Shown here piece after piece: positions 43,810 through 52,776 of a stretch of DNA of 64,000 bases; within the stretch, counting starts at the first letter, position 1; each line of letters opens with the position of its first letter. The translations under genes and the position numbers were made by a program. This stretch comes from Salinadaptatus halalkaliphilus (GTDB taxonomy: Archaea; Halobacteriota; Halobacteria; Halobacteriales; Natrialbaceae). Location: contig NZ_RBZW01000055.1 in assembly GCF_006543045.1 (NCBI RefSeq), forward strand, positions 147,526 through 211,525, written 5' to 3'. Under the pieces are notes generated by a model. That model was not told the DNA's origin. It was given only the letters and a program-made list of their open reading frames with translations, and made no database searches.

Positions 43810-43963
43810 TACGGTCTGGTGTAATACGGTTTACTGTACGTCATTTCCGGCGCACCCTCGACCCGGGCGGCGGGTGCGCCGGTACATCGTTACAGTACTC
43901 CGTATAAGTCGTTACCGTGGGACGGCTCGCGGTCGCTCCGGTAAAACGTTACAGCAGACCGTA
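43810..43963. repeat. MITE-A outer element, copy A8, split by an inner MITE-A
   Basis: Outer ends are TACGGTCTGGTGTA at 43810 and TTACAGCAGACCGTA ending at 43963, with TCA flanks (43807-43809, 43964-43966). The outer copy is 71 bp once the inner 80-bp element and one 3-bp TAA are removed. Confidence 0.82.
43825..43904 (+). repeat. MITE-A inner element, copy A9, inserted in A8
   Basis: 80 bp, TACGGTTTACTGTACGTCAT ... CAGTACTCCGTA, loop CGACCCGGGCGG. It sits inside the outer copy with TAA at 43822-43824 and 43905-43907. This is the clearest evidence of insertion order: the inner element arrived later. Confidence 0.88.
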
Positions 43964-43984
43964 TCAGACAGCGTCAAGATCTCG

Positions 43985-44668
43985 CTACGTGTGCGCCCTT
44001 TCACACATCTTGACACGCGTCGCGAGCGCGAGAAAGAGCGCCAACAGCGTGAACGTCACTTCACCGGCGGCGACGACGCCCAGCGCGTCGGCCCCGAGGA
44101 ACAGCGGCGTGTCTCGAGGGACCGGAATCGTCGTGTGGTGGAGATCACCCGCGATCGGGACGAAGTAGTCGACGATCAGGTTGCTGGTGTACCACGCGAG
44201 GGCGACGGCGACCCCTCGGACGGGAAAGTCGGTGATCCGGTGGAGGACCAGAGCCTGGACGACCATCCCGAGGTGACTCCAGAAAAGGAACTGGTACATC
44301 AGTGGATGCGTCTGGGCCGCGTAGGTCTCGTAGAAGACGAGCAGGGTATAGGGCGTCCACAGCCCCAGGATGATATTTCCGAAAAACGCCAGTGCCGTGA
44401 GCCAGGGCAGTTCGTGACCCAGTTTCCAGGCGGCGATCGCGAGCGCGATCAGCAAGGTTGCGAGCGGGCTGTCCGGTACCCACGGCCACATCACCGTCGG
44501 CGTCGCCGCCAGCTGGGCCGAGTAGTACCAGAAGCCAAAGGCCGTTCCCGCGAGGTTGATCGCGACGACAAGCCACGCGAAGCGTACTCCGAGGTCCTCG
44601 ACCGTCTTCGGGACGGGCGCGAGGTACCGCGGGAGCGGATCGCGGGCGGGCACCCTGGTCGACGTCAT
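43985..44668 (-). CDS. DUF1405 family membrane protein
   Basis: 227 aa with six or seven helices (FAWLVVAINLAGTAFGFWYY, PLATLLIALAIAAWKL, ELPWLTALAFFGNIILGLWTPYTLLVF and others). The TPYTLLVFYETY and AWYTSNLIVDYF blocks are characteristic of DUF1405/YpjA-like proteins. Function unknown. Its 3' end is 21 bp from the nested MITE-A pair, so the element may act as a hairpin terminator. Confidence 0.78.
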   Translation of the reverse strand: MTSTRVPARDPLPRYLAPVPKTVEDLGVRFAWLVVAINLAGTAFGFWYYSAQLAATPTVMWPWVPDSPLATLLIALAIAAWKLGHELPWLTALAFFGNIILGLWTPYTLLVFYETYAAQTHPLMYQFLFWSHLGMVVQALVLHRITDFPVRGVAVALAWYTSNLIVDYFVPIAGDLHHTTIPVPRDTPLFLGADALGVVAAGEVTFTLLALFLALATRVKMCERAHT

Positions 44669-44738
44669 TGGTCGATCTCACGGACGCCCGGGGCAAAACC
44701 GTAGCGGTCACGGACAATCAGCGGATCCGACCAGTCGA

Positions 44739-46379
44739 TCACTCGGAATCGTCGATAGCGGCGGTGTCGTCGGCCTCGAGTTTGAACTGATCGACGGCGT
44801 CGTGGGCGTCGTCGACCAGTCGATTAAGTGATTCGGCCATCTCGGCGACTTGATCCATCGCGGTCGACTGTTCTTCGACCCCGGCGGCGAGCTGTTCGAT
44901 GGTGGCGTTGAATTCCTCGCTCAGTTCTGCGGTGTCGTCGACGACGACGCTGACCTCCTGGACGTTGTCTGCCTGTGACTCGACCGTTCGGCTGATCTCA
45001 GCGGTACTGGTGCTGGTCTCTTCGATCGCCGTGTCGATCTCCTCGAGGGCGTCGACGACGGTCTCGACGGCGTCTGCACCGTTGGCGACTTCGCCGCTCA
45101 TCTCGTCGATACCGCCGACGACATTCGCCGTCCGATCCTGAACGTCGTCGATAATTCGTTCGATCTCGTCGGCCGACTCCTGGGATTCTTCGGCCAGGCT
45201 CTTGACTTCGTTCGCGACGACGGCGAACCCGTCACCGGACTCGCCGGCGTTTGCCGCTTCGATCGACGCGTTCAGTGCGAGGAGATTGGTCTGGTCGGCG
45301 ATGTCGGCGATGACGTCGATAATCTCGTTGACTCGCGCCATGCGGTCCTCGAGTTCTTCGACCTCGTCGGTGATTCGATCGGTCGCCTCGACGGCCGATC
45401 GGATCTGCTCGACGGCCTCGCGGCCGTCCTCGCGCCCGTCGCGTGCGAGAGAAGCCGCCGTCTCGGATTTGGTGTCGATCTCGTCCATCGTCGCGGTGAT
45501 CTCTTCGATCGACGCCGACAGATCGGAGACGCTCTCGGTCGCTTCCTGTGATTTCTGGGTGAGATCCTGCGTGCCGTCGGCTAACTCCTCGCTCGAGTGG
45601 CCGACCTCCTGAATCGAGGCAGCGATCTCCTCGCTGTTCGTACTGAGTTCCTGACTCGTCTCGACGAGTTCCGAGGAGATATCGGTCGTCGTTTCGACGA
45701 CGGCATGGATATTCTCGATCGCTCGTTCGAGGTCGGCGGCCATCGCCTCGAACGCTGTGTGGATCTGCCGTATCTCGTCGAACTCGGCGTCGGGCTCCTC
45801 GATCGTCGGGTCGACCGTCAGATCGCCCGCCGCCAGTTTCGAGAGCGAACTCTCGAGGTCGTCGATCACCGACTGCTGGTAGGACTCGAGGGCGGCCTTG
45901 CGCTCTCGTTCGCGGACGGCCTCGGTAACGTCGCGAGCGATCTCGATCCCACCGACGAACCTGTCGCCGTCTTCGAACGGGACGGCCGTTCGACTCACGA
46001 CGACCGTCTCACCGCCGACGGTGACGGTCTCTTCGTCGTCGCGAATCTCCCGACCCGTTCGTTTGATCTGCTCGATCAGTGCGGTCACCTCGCTGTCGTC
46101 GTCGTACAGTGATCGCGGCTGATCGCCGAGTGCGTCGTCTTCGGTCGTCTCGAAGAACTCGAGTGCGAACGTGTTGATGTCGATGATCTCGCCGTGCTCG
46201 TCGACGATGACGAGGGGTGCATCGATGGCTTCGAGGATATTCTCGAGCAAGATGTCCGTCTCGAGTGACCCCACGACATCGTCGACGTGCTCCCCATCGA
46301 TCCCGTCATCGGCGCTCGACTCTCGGTTGATCACCCGACCATCCCCCTCACCCTCCGATGACCGCGATGTATGCGACAT
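44739..46379 (-). CDS. Soluble PAS-domain methyl-accepting chemotaxis transducer (Htr)
   Basis: 546 aa, no membrane helix or signal. Residues 40-155 form a PAS domain (ILEAIDAPLVIVDEHGEIIDIN ... DRFVGGIEIARDVTE). Residues about 160-230 hold a HAMP-like linker. The rest is the MCP signalling coil with the conserved tip NEIIDVIADIADQTNLLALNASIEAANAGESGDGFAVVANEVKSLAEES. Cytoplasmic PAS transducers sense redox, energy or light-related ligands. Whether it works through a CheW/CheA set elsewhere is inferred from the family. Confidence 0.92.
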   Translation of the reverse strand: MSHTSRSSEGEGDGRVINRESSADDGIDGEHVDDVVGSLETDILLENILEAIDAPLVIVDEHGEIIDINTFALEFFETTEDDALGDQPRSLYDDDSEVTALIEQIKRTGREIRDDEETVTVGGETVVVSRTAVPFEDGDRFVGGIEIARDVTEAVRERERKAALESYQQSVIDDLESSLSKLAAGDLTVDPTIEEPDAEFDEIRQIHTAFEAMAADLERAIENIHAVVETTTDISSELVETSQELSTNSEEIAASIQEVGHSSEELADGTQDLTQKSQEATESVSDLSASIEEITATMDEIDTKSETAASLARDGREDGREAVEQIRSAVEATDRITDEVEELEDRMARVNEIIDVIADIADQTNLLALNASIEAANAGESGDGFAVVANEVKSLAEESQESADEIERIIDDVQDRTANVVGGIDEMSGEVANGADAVETVVDALEEIDTAIEETSTSTAEISRTVESQADNVQEVSVVVDDTAELSEEFNATIEQLAAGVEEQSTAMDQVAEMAESLNRLVDDAHDAVDQFKLEADDTAAIDDSE

Positions 46380-46597
46380 AATGACACATATTTATGTGGT
46401 GCGTATCGACCAATGAAGGTTTTGGCCAGGATCCTCCTAGAGGGGCTGTATATCCAATTTATTGGCTGTTAGCGAAAATAAATTAACGGCAAGTTTCGAT
46501 CAGTTTCCTCCCGTTCGCGAACAACTGTTCATCCCGAACGCACCAGTACAGGTCGCCAAAGGACACGCGTAAGTGCTGTGGGGCCCAACGGCGACTC
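46380..46597. promoter_or_regulatory. Divergent intergenic region with short palindromes
   Basis: 218 bp between the PAS transducer (minus) and pdxS (plus). CACATA-tt-TATGTG at 46385-46398 is a palindrome just upstream of the transducer ATG; a further CCAATttATTGG palindrome lies near 46454. Both could be operators, but no further support exists. AT-rich stretches here contain the promoters. Confidence 0.35.
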
Positions 46598-47506
46598 ATG
46601 TCCGACAGCACGGATCTCGAGGAACTGCGACGCGGTACCGACCTCGTCAAGCGCGGGTTCGCACAGATGCAAAAAGGCGGCGTCATCATGGACGTCGTCG
46701 ACAAAGAACAGGCCCGCATCGCCGAGGACGCCGGTGCGGTCGCCGTGATGGCCCTGGAAGCCGTTCCCGCCGATATCCGCAAGCGCGGCGGCGTCGCCCG
46801 GATGGCCGATCCCGCCGATGTCGAGGAGATCGTCAACGAGGTATCGATTCCGGTCATGGGCAAGTCCCGTATCGGCCACACGAAGGAAGCCCAGATTCTC
46901 GAGGCCGTCGGCGTCGACATGATCGACGAATCGGAGGTTCTCACCCCAGCCGACGACGCCTACCACATCGACAAGCGCGACTTCACGGCCCCGTTCGTCT
47001 GTGGCGCACGGAACCTCGGTGAAGCGCTGCGCCGGATCGAGGAGGGCGCAGCGATGATCCGGACCAAGGGCGAGGCCGGCACCGGCGACGTCAACCAGGC
47101 CGTCCACCACCAGCGCACGATCAAGGGCGCGATCCGCGAACTCGAGGGCAAGAGCCACGAGGAGCGCGAGGCCTACGCCCGCGAGATCGAAGCGCCCGCC
47201 GAACTGGTCCACGAGACCGCCGAGATGGGACGACTCCCGGTCGTCAACTTCGCCGCTGGCGGCATCGCGACGCCGGCCGACGCCGCCCTCATGATGCACC
47301 ACGAATGTGACGGCATCTTCGTCGGCAGCGGCATCTTCGGTGCGGAGAACCCGACCGCGATGGGCGAGGCCATCGTCGAGGCGGTCAACAACTGGGACGA
47401 CCCCGAACGACTCGCCGATATCTCGAAGAACCTCGGCAAGGGGATGAAAGGCGACGCGAACGTCGATCTCTCCGAAGAGGAGCAGATGCAGGGTCGGGGC
47501 GTCTGA
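46598..47506 (+). CDS. pdxS: Pyridoxal 5'-phosphate synthase subunit PdxS
   Basis: 302 aa, matching the full family length. Signature blocks: [78 protein letters not shown] and [10 protein letters not shown]. PdxS forms the ribose-phosphate/G3P synthase core that uses ammonia supplied by PdxT, which is not adjacent here. Isolated gene; start at 46598 is sound. Confidence 0.97.
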   Translation: MSDSTDLEELRRGTDLVKRGFAQMQKGGVIMDVVDKEQARIAEDAGAVAVMALEAVPADIRKRGGVARMADPADVEEIVNEVSIPVMGKSRIGHTKEAQILEAVGVDMIDESEVLTPADDAYHIDKRDFTAPFVCGARNLGEALRRIEEGAAMIRTKGEAGTGDVNQAVHHQRTIKGAIRELEGKSHEEREAYAREIEAPAELVHETAEMGRLPVVNFAAGGIATPADAALMMHHECDGIFVGSGIFGAENPTAMGEAIVEAVNNWDDPERLADISKNLGKGMKGDANVDLSEEEQMQGRGV

Positions 47507-47687
47507 TTTCGAGGCCGACAGCGCCGAGAACCGCGAGATAGACGGCTGGCCGGCGGGTGCCCACTACCCTGCGACGCGGTGACCTCGACGGCTACCCCCG
47601 CGAGAGTTGGGCGTCTTCGGCGACGGTTCGGGACAGCGACCGTTCGGCAAGCTGCCTCGTTATCTCCGTCGATCACCTGTCTTCTTC

Positions 47688-48016
47688 ATGAATCAGGTAT
47701 CGCCACACTCACCGTTCGAACAGCTATCGGAGCGCCTCGAGGCGGAAACCGCCCGTTGCTCGAGGAGAACGCCGCCGACGCACCCGACGAGGCGATCTCG
47801 GCGGCCACGAGCGAACTTTGGGACGTCGTCGCCGAACTCGAGGACCTGCAATCCGACAGCGGTTTCGCTGGTACCACACGGCCCGCTCCCGGCCAGCGCG
47901 TCCACGAGAATATCGACCGTCCCGCAGAACGTTCACGGAGCGGCGGTCGACGCTCTCCCCCGGATCTACGGCCGCCGCTGGAAGACGAACGACGGATCGC
48001 GGTGAGTCGACGCTAA
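47688..48016 (+). pseudogene. Degraded small haloarchaeal gene with frameshift
   Basis: From ATG at 47688 the frame reads MNQVSPHSPFEQLSERLEAE, then goes out of phase near GCGGAAACCGCC (about 47750). In the other frame it continues as RPLLEENAADAPDEAISAATSELWDVVAELEDLQSD, a well-known haloarchaeal composition, and then decays. The two parts joined look like a small acidic helical protein of unknown role. Nothing else occupies this 560-bp gap, and the reading is damaged, so it is called a pseudogene. Confidence 0.5.
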
Positions 48017-48066
48017 GACACGTTCGCGTCGGCCCTCGAGCGTCGGTCACACGTTTCACACCGGTG

Positions 48067-48417
48067 TTACCACCACGCCCGCGGCGGTGGAACCAGCCCC
48101 GACTGAACGAGTGCGAGAAACGCGAGATAGGTAATAGCTCCCCCACAGCACAGCGACAGTACCGTTTCGGGTGCGACGAGCGCACCGATGACGATGACGA
48201 GCAAGGCGAGGGCGAGCGAAAGTCCCTGGACGGCGGCTCGGTCCCAGTAGTGCCGAACAGTCGCGACATCTCGAGCGGCGACGATCTCGAAAGCAATCGC
48301 CCCGAGACCACCGACGGCAGTCGCGGACAGCGACGGCGATGCGTCGACCAGAACGAACGCGACGCCTGCAGCGACGAGGACGACGACCGCGAGCGCGGCG
48401 TCGGACCCAGTCCCCAT
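48067..48417 (-). CDS. Four-helix membrane protein, hypothetical
   Basis: 116 aa from ATG at 48417 (MGTGSDAALAVVVLVAAGVAF). Helices at about 5-22, 28-46, 60-84 and 88-106; tail PPPRAWW. It starts one base after the homoserine kinase stop, so it is probably translated from the same mRNA. No known domain; the tight coupling with thrB may be incidental. Confidence 0.65.
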   Translation of the reverse strand: MGTGSDAALAVVVLVAAGVAFVLVDASPSLSATAVGGLGAIAFEIVAARDVATVRHYWDRAAVQGLSLALALLVIVIGALVAPETVLSLCCGGAITYLAFLALVQSGLVPPPRAWW

Positions 48418-48418
48418 C

Positions 48419-49300
48419 TCACTCGCGGTACAGTCGCGCGCCCTCGCCGACGGCCGTCTGATAGGCTCGGCTCTCGATGCCGACCGAATCGAAGGCCTCG
48501 AGCATCGCTGCCGCAACGTCGCGGCGACTTGACCCCCGACAGACAGCCAGAATGCCCGGCCCCGCGCCGCTGACGGTGACGCCCGTTGCACCGGCCTCGA
48601 GGGCGGCCTCGCGGACGCGTTCGTAGCCCTCGATGAGAGCGGTGCGTTCGGGCGTGACGATACGATCTGCCATCCCGCGGCCGACGAGTTCGGGGTCGTC
48701 ACGGGTCATCCCGACGGCCAGCGTCGCGGCGTGGCCCACGGTGTCGACGACATCGTCCAGCGACGCGTGTTCGGGGACGACATCGCGGGCGTCCCGTGTC
48801 GAGACGGTCGTCTCGGGGAGGCACGCGACGACAGGAATCGAGGCGTCGACCTGCGTGATACCGCCGTCCGCGACCACGGTGAAGCCACCCAGTAGCGACG
48901 GTGCGACGTTGTCCGAGTGTGCCTCACCGGAGACGAGCGCCTCACCTTCGGCCGCGATCGGCACCAGCTCTTCGCGCGTGAGTCCACGGTCGTAGAGTTC
49001 GTTGAGCGCGACGGCAGCGCCGGCCGCGCTTGCAGCCGACGATCCGAGGCCGGAGGACGGACGTACGCCCTTGTCGATCCGGATTCGAGCCGGCGCATCC
49101 AGCGCGTCGGCGACCGCACCGACGGTATTTTTCTTCGGATCCTCCGGAATGTACTGGCTCCCGGCACCCGTCACCGAGATCGTCGTCTCCGGGGCGCGTT
49201 CGACCCGGACGACATCGGCTGGCGTCCCGAGCGCGACGCCGAATACGTCGAAACCGCTCCCCAGGTTCGCACTCGTCGCCGGGGCTCGAACGGTAAGCAT
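48419..49300 (-). CDS. thrB: Homoserine kinase
   Basis: 293 aa from ATG at 49300 (MLTVRAPATSANLGSGFD). GHMP kinase motifs: PATSANLGSGFDVFGVAL, the ATP loop RPSSGLGSSAASAAGAA and the C-terminal VSGAGPGILAV. ThrB phosphorylates homoserine in threonine synthesis. The start at 49327 adds an off-pattern peptide and is not used. The downstream membrane protein follows within one base. Confidence 0.94.
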   Translation of the reverse strand: MLTVRAPATSANLGSGFDVFGVALGTPADVVRVERAPETTISVTGAGSQYIPEDPKKNTVGAVADALDAPARIRIDKGVRPSSGLGSSAASAAGAAVALNELYDRGLTREELVPIAAEGEALVSGEAHSDNVAPSLLGGFTVVADGGITQVDASIPVVACLPETTVSTRDARDVVPEHASLDDVVDTVGHAATLAVGMTRDDPELVGRGMADRIVTPERTALIEGYERVREAALEAGATGVTVSGAGPGILAVCRGSSRRDVAAAMLEAFDSVGIESRAYQTAVGEGARLYRE

Positions 49301-49405
49301 GCGAATTTCTTGCCAGAGTGGACGCAAAAAGGTAGCGAACGAGGCCGACTCGAGTCGACAGACGAATCGGCGGCCACCGTCGGTCCTGGCGATCGCCGAT
49401 GGCCG

Positions 49406-52400
49406 TTACTCGTCGTTTTCGTCGCCGAACGTAAAGACGTCGTCGGTGGTATCCTCGTCGTCGCCGGTCGTCGTCCGGTCTTCCGTGTCGGCATCGCTCG
49501 TCGATTCACCGGGTGTGTCTGACTCGCTCGCGAGCGAGTCGCCAGCGTCGTCCGCGAGGGGGTCCTCGCCCGTATCGACCGACTCGTCAGCGAGTGGATC
49601 GTCGGTCTCGTCAGCGAGTGGATCGTCGGTCGTCGTCTCCATGCCGAAGTCGATCGCCTCGATGTCGGCCGACGCCGGCTGGTCGTCGCCAGTGCTGTGA
49701 TCGTCGGTGTCGTCGACGGCCGCTTGGTTGTCGGTATCGGAACCGTCGGTTGGTGTGGTCGACTCCGTCGGTGTGGCGGCGAGCGGGTCAGCGTCGGCAG
49801 CCGCAGTCTCTCGGTCGCCGCTTCCGAAGTCGATCTGGTCGGCGCCGTCGATCGAACCGTCGGTCCCGGTATCAGCCTCGGTGTCGGCTTGGGTCTCGGG
49901 TTCGTCGAACTCGAGACGCTCCTCGGCGTCACGCTCGTCAATTTCGCGTTCCTCCGCCGACGAAGCTGCCGGTTGCGCTGGGTCGGGCGAGACGTTCTCG
50001 GCTGGCTGATTCGCCGTCCCTGGCTGTGCTGTGTCGATCTCGTCCAGCACCGTCTCGGCGTCGGTTAGTGACTCGCCGCCCTGGTGGCCGTCGGCCGCAT
50101 CGAACGTAACTCCGCCGTCGGCGTCGTCTCCCGGTTCGGCGGGATCGTCGTCCGTATCGACTGGTGAGTCCGTCTCGGCCGCCAGCGATGGCGCAAGCGT
50201 CGCGGCCCCCGTCTCGGCGTCGGGATCGGTTTCGAACCGGTCGAGCGCTTCCGAAAGCTGGCTCGACTGCCCGGAGAGGTTCGACGCTGCCTCGGTCACC
50301 TCCGTCAGTGCCGTCGTCTGCTCCTCGGCTGCCGCGGCGACGTTTTCTGCCTCGGCGGTCGTCTCCTCGGAGACCGTCGCCGCCTCGTCGACGATCGCGA
50401 CAACCTCCTGGGTCGATGCCGCCTGCTCTTCGGTCGCGGCAGAGATCTCCTGGACGCCAACGTTCGTCTCGCGTGCGAGGTCGGCGATCTCCTCGAGTGC
50501 TTCGACGGCTTCTTCGACCCGTTCGCCGGCATCGTGGATGTTCTCGCTCGTCCCTTCGACCTCGGCCGTCGACTGTTCGGTCCGCTCGCGGATTCCTTCG
50601 AGTCGGTCCTCGGCCTCGTCGGCCGCCTCGGCGACGTCCTCGGAGAGGGCCTTGACCTCCTTGGCGACGACGGCGAACCCTTCTTCGTCCTCGCCGCTTG
50701 CCGATCGCGAGGCCTCGATGTTGGCGTTGAGCGCCAGCATGTTGGTCTGGCGGGCGATCTCGGAAATCGTCGCGATCAGTTCGTCGATCTGCTGGACTTC
50801 CTGCTCGAGGCGACGCATTTCGGCGACGGCGTCTTCGGCCTCGCGTTCGATGGTCGTCATCGCGCTGATCGCATCCTGTGCGGCTTCCTGTCCCTCTTGG
50901 CCGGTTTGGACGGTTCGCTCGGCGATATCTGCGACCTCGTTCGAGGATGCGGCGATCTCTTCGGTCGTCGTCGAAAGGCCGCTCATCTCCTGGTTGACCG
51001 ACTGCAGCGATTCGTTCTGGCGCTCCGCGCCGTCGGAAATCTCCTGGATCGACTCGGTCACCTGCTCGGAGGCCGATCGGACTTCTTCGCTCGAGGCCGT
51101 CACCTGCTCGGAGGCGGTCGCCACGTCGGTCGCGAAGGTACTGAGTTCGGCGATGGTGGCCTCGATCTCTTCGAGCATCTCGTTGAAATCGTCGGCGATG
51201 TCGTTCATGGCCTCGTTCTCGCTGTCGGCGGTCATCCGAGCCGTGAGATCGCCGTTGGCCGTCGTCTCCATGACGTCGCTGTACGCCGTCGCCTTGCGCT
51301 CTAAGTGGTCGTTGATCTCGGCGATGCGTTCGCGTTCCTGTTCGGCCTCGTCGCGGGCCGCCTCGGCTTCCTTGATCTGCTCGCGCAGCGCCACGCGCAT
51401 CGAGTCGAAGCCGTCGTAGAGCCGGCCGATGTTGTCGATGCGTTTGGTCTCGAGATCGACGTCCAAGTTACCCTCTTCCATCTCGCCGGCCTTGCGGGTT
51501 AGTCGGTCGATCGAGACTGCGGTGTTGCGGCCCAGCACCGCACCGATCAGCCCGATCAGCAAGACGCCACCGGCCGTTGCGTAGTATCCCCAGTCGTTGA
51601 CGGTCTGGACGAAGCCGTAGGCCTGACTTTCGGGTTCGTGGGTCAGAACGACCCAGTCGGTCCCGTAGACGCGAGCCGAACTGACGACGTACGATTCCGC
51701 GGGGAAGTCGTACATCTCGAGTGCGTTCGCCGTGCCTGCGGGGACCTGCCGCGTCGTCGCACCGTCGGTTCTGGCGTCGTCGACGATCGATGCGTCGTCG
51801 TATACCTCGTTGAGGGTGGCGTAGTCCTCGCCGTAGCCGGCGTTGTCGAGGATGATCTCGTTGTTGCCGTCGACGACGAGCGTGACGACGCCCTCGCGGT
51901 CCTCGAGTTGGCTGCCGTGGCTTTCGATCTCGGCCGTGTAGACGATCGCTCGGTCGTCTGCGTTTGGTACCGAGAGGACGTAGGAGACGACGGCTGCCTG
52001 CTCGCCGAGTTCGCCGTCGGCGACGTAGGGTGCAGAGACCCACGGGACTTCGTCCGTGGCCACGGCGAAAGCATCGGCGTCGATCTCCTCGAAGTCGTCG
52101 ATCGAGCCACCCTGGCGATCCCCGTGGGTAGTTGCGAGGATCGTTCCATTGTCCGTATCGACGTAGTCGATGCCGTGAGTGTCGTCGGCGATGTGTTCGT
52201 CCCACTCGAGGAACCGCTGTTGTAGTGCTTCCGTATCGTCACTGACGACGGCCTCGGAGTAGGCGATATTCGAGAGCGTGCGCTCGTTTTGTTCGTTCCA
52301 CATCTGTACGCCCTGTGCTTCCTGGCTGGCGATGTCGGTCTGATCGGATTCGACCCGATCCTCGACTTCGGTCGTAATGCCAGCCGTTGCGACGAAACCG

Positions 52401-52501
52401 ATAAGTCCGACCGACAGTCCCAAGACGAGCAGTACGATGCCAAACTTGACCGCATATCTGCGTCTAATTGCTGCCGGTACGAGCCGTCGAACGAAATCCA
52501 T
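49406..52501 (-). CDS. Large membrane Htr transducer with extracellular dCache-like sensor and DPLAD-repeat tail
   Basis: 1031 aa from ATG at 52501. Residues 18-42: membrane helix (FGIVLLVLGLSVGLIGFVATA). Residues 45-275: extracellular double-Cache-like sensor. Residues 280-305: second helix. HAMP follows, then the MCP signalling domain with tip ISEIARQTNMLALNANIEASR. From about residue 770 an acidic, Pro/Thr-rich tail carries tandem DPLAD units (TDDPLADETDDPLADESVDTGEDPLADD). Divergent from two binding-protein genes at 52777 and 54337, suggesting that those lipoproteins deliver ligand to it, as BasB does to BasT. The longer ORF to 52558 is rejected because the first 19 codons lack the expected pattern. 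Confidence 0.92.
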   Translation of the reverse strand: MDFVRRLVPAAIRRRYAVKFGIVLLVLGLSVGLIGFVATAGITTEVEDRVESDQTDIASQEAQGVQMWNEQNERTLSNIAYSEAVVSDDTEALQQRFLEWDEHIADDTHGIDYVDTDNGTILATTHGDRQGGSIDDFEEIDADAFAVATDEVPWVSAPYVADGELGEQAAVVSYVLSVPNADDRAIVYTAEIESHGSQLEDREGVVTLVVDGNNEIILDNAGYGEDYATLNEVYDDASIVDDARTDGATTRQVPAGTANALEMYDFPAESYVVSSARVYGTDWVVLTHEPESQAYGFVQTVNDWGYYATAGGVLLIGLIGAVLGRNTAVSIDRLTRKAGEMEEGNLDVDLETKRIDNIGRLYDGFDSMRVALREQIKEAEAARDEAEQERERIAEINDHLERKATAYSDVMETTANGDLTARMTADSENEAMNDIADDFNEMLEEIEATIAELSTFATDVATASEQVTASSEEVRSASEQVTESIQEISDGAERQNESLQSVNQEMSGLSTTTEEIAASSNEVADIAERTVQTGQEGQEAAQDAISAMTTIEREAEDAVAEMRRLEQEVQQIDELIATISEIARQTNMLALNANIEASRSASGEDEEGFAVVAKEVKALSEDVAEAADEAEDRLEGIRERTEQSTAEVEGTSENIHDAGERVEEAVEALEEIADLARETNVGVQEISAATEEQAASTQEVVAIVDEAATVSEETTAEAENVAAAAEEQTTALTEVTEAASNLSGQSSQLSEALDRFETDPDAETGAATLAPSLAAETDSPVDTDDDPAEPGDDADGGVTFDAADGHQGGESLTDAETVLDEIDTAQPGTANQPAENVSPDPAQPAASSAEEREIDERDAEERLEFDEPETQADTEADTGTDGSIDGADQIDFGSGDRETAAADADPLAATPTESTTPTDGSDTDNQAAVDDTDDHSTGDDQPASADIEAIDFGMETTTDDPLADETDDPLADESVDTGEDPLADDAGDSLASESDTPGESTSDADTEDRTTTGDDEDTTDDVFTFGDENDE

Positions 52502-52776
52502 TGATATCGGAGGGATGCTGCCCTCGATACATAAATTGTCATCCGAAGTTATCGACACTGATAATTTAGTGCGGTGGACGTACGCCCTGTAATTCTAGCA
52601 GAAAAATCGGTTTGCAATCTAATATCTTGGTCGAGGGGTATCACTGTAATATATTGCTGATCTCGTAAACACACGTCAAATAATACGTACCGCGACAACC
52701 GTTTCAATGAAGCAGTTCGACAAGCGGAACATTCTCCGGTAGTGTTAAGAAACAGAGCGCTAAATGACCACGCAAT
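52502..52776. promoter_or_regulatory. AT-rich divergent promoter region of the transducer and binding-protein genes
   Basis: 275 bp. AT-rich blocks such as AATATATTG and AATAATACG (about 52640-52690) stand out from the GC-rich surroundings and presumably hold divergent promoters. No clear operator palindrome was found. Confidence 0.5.
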
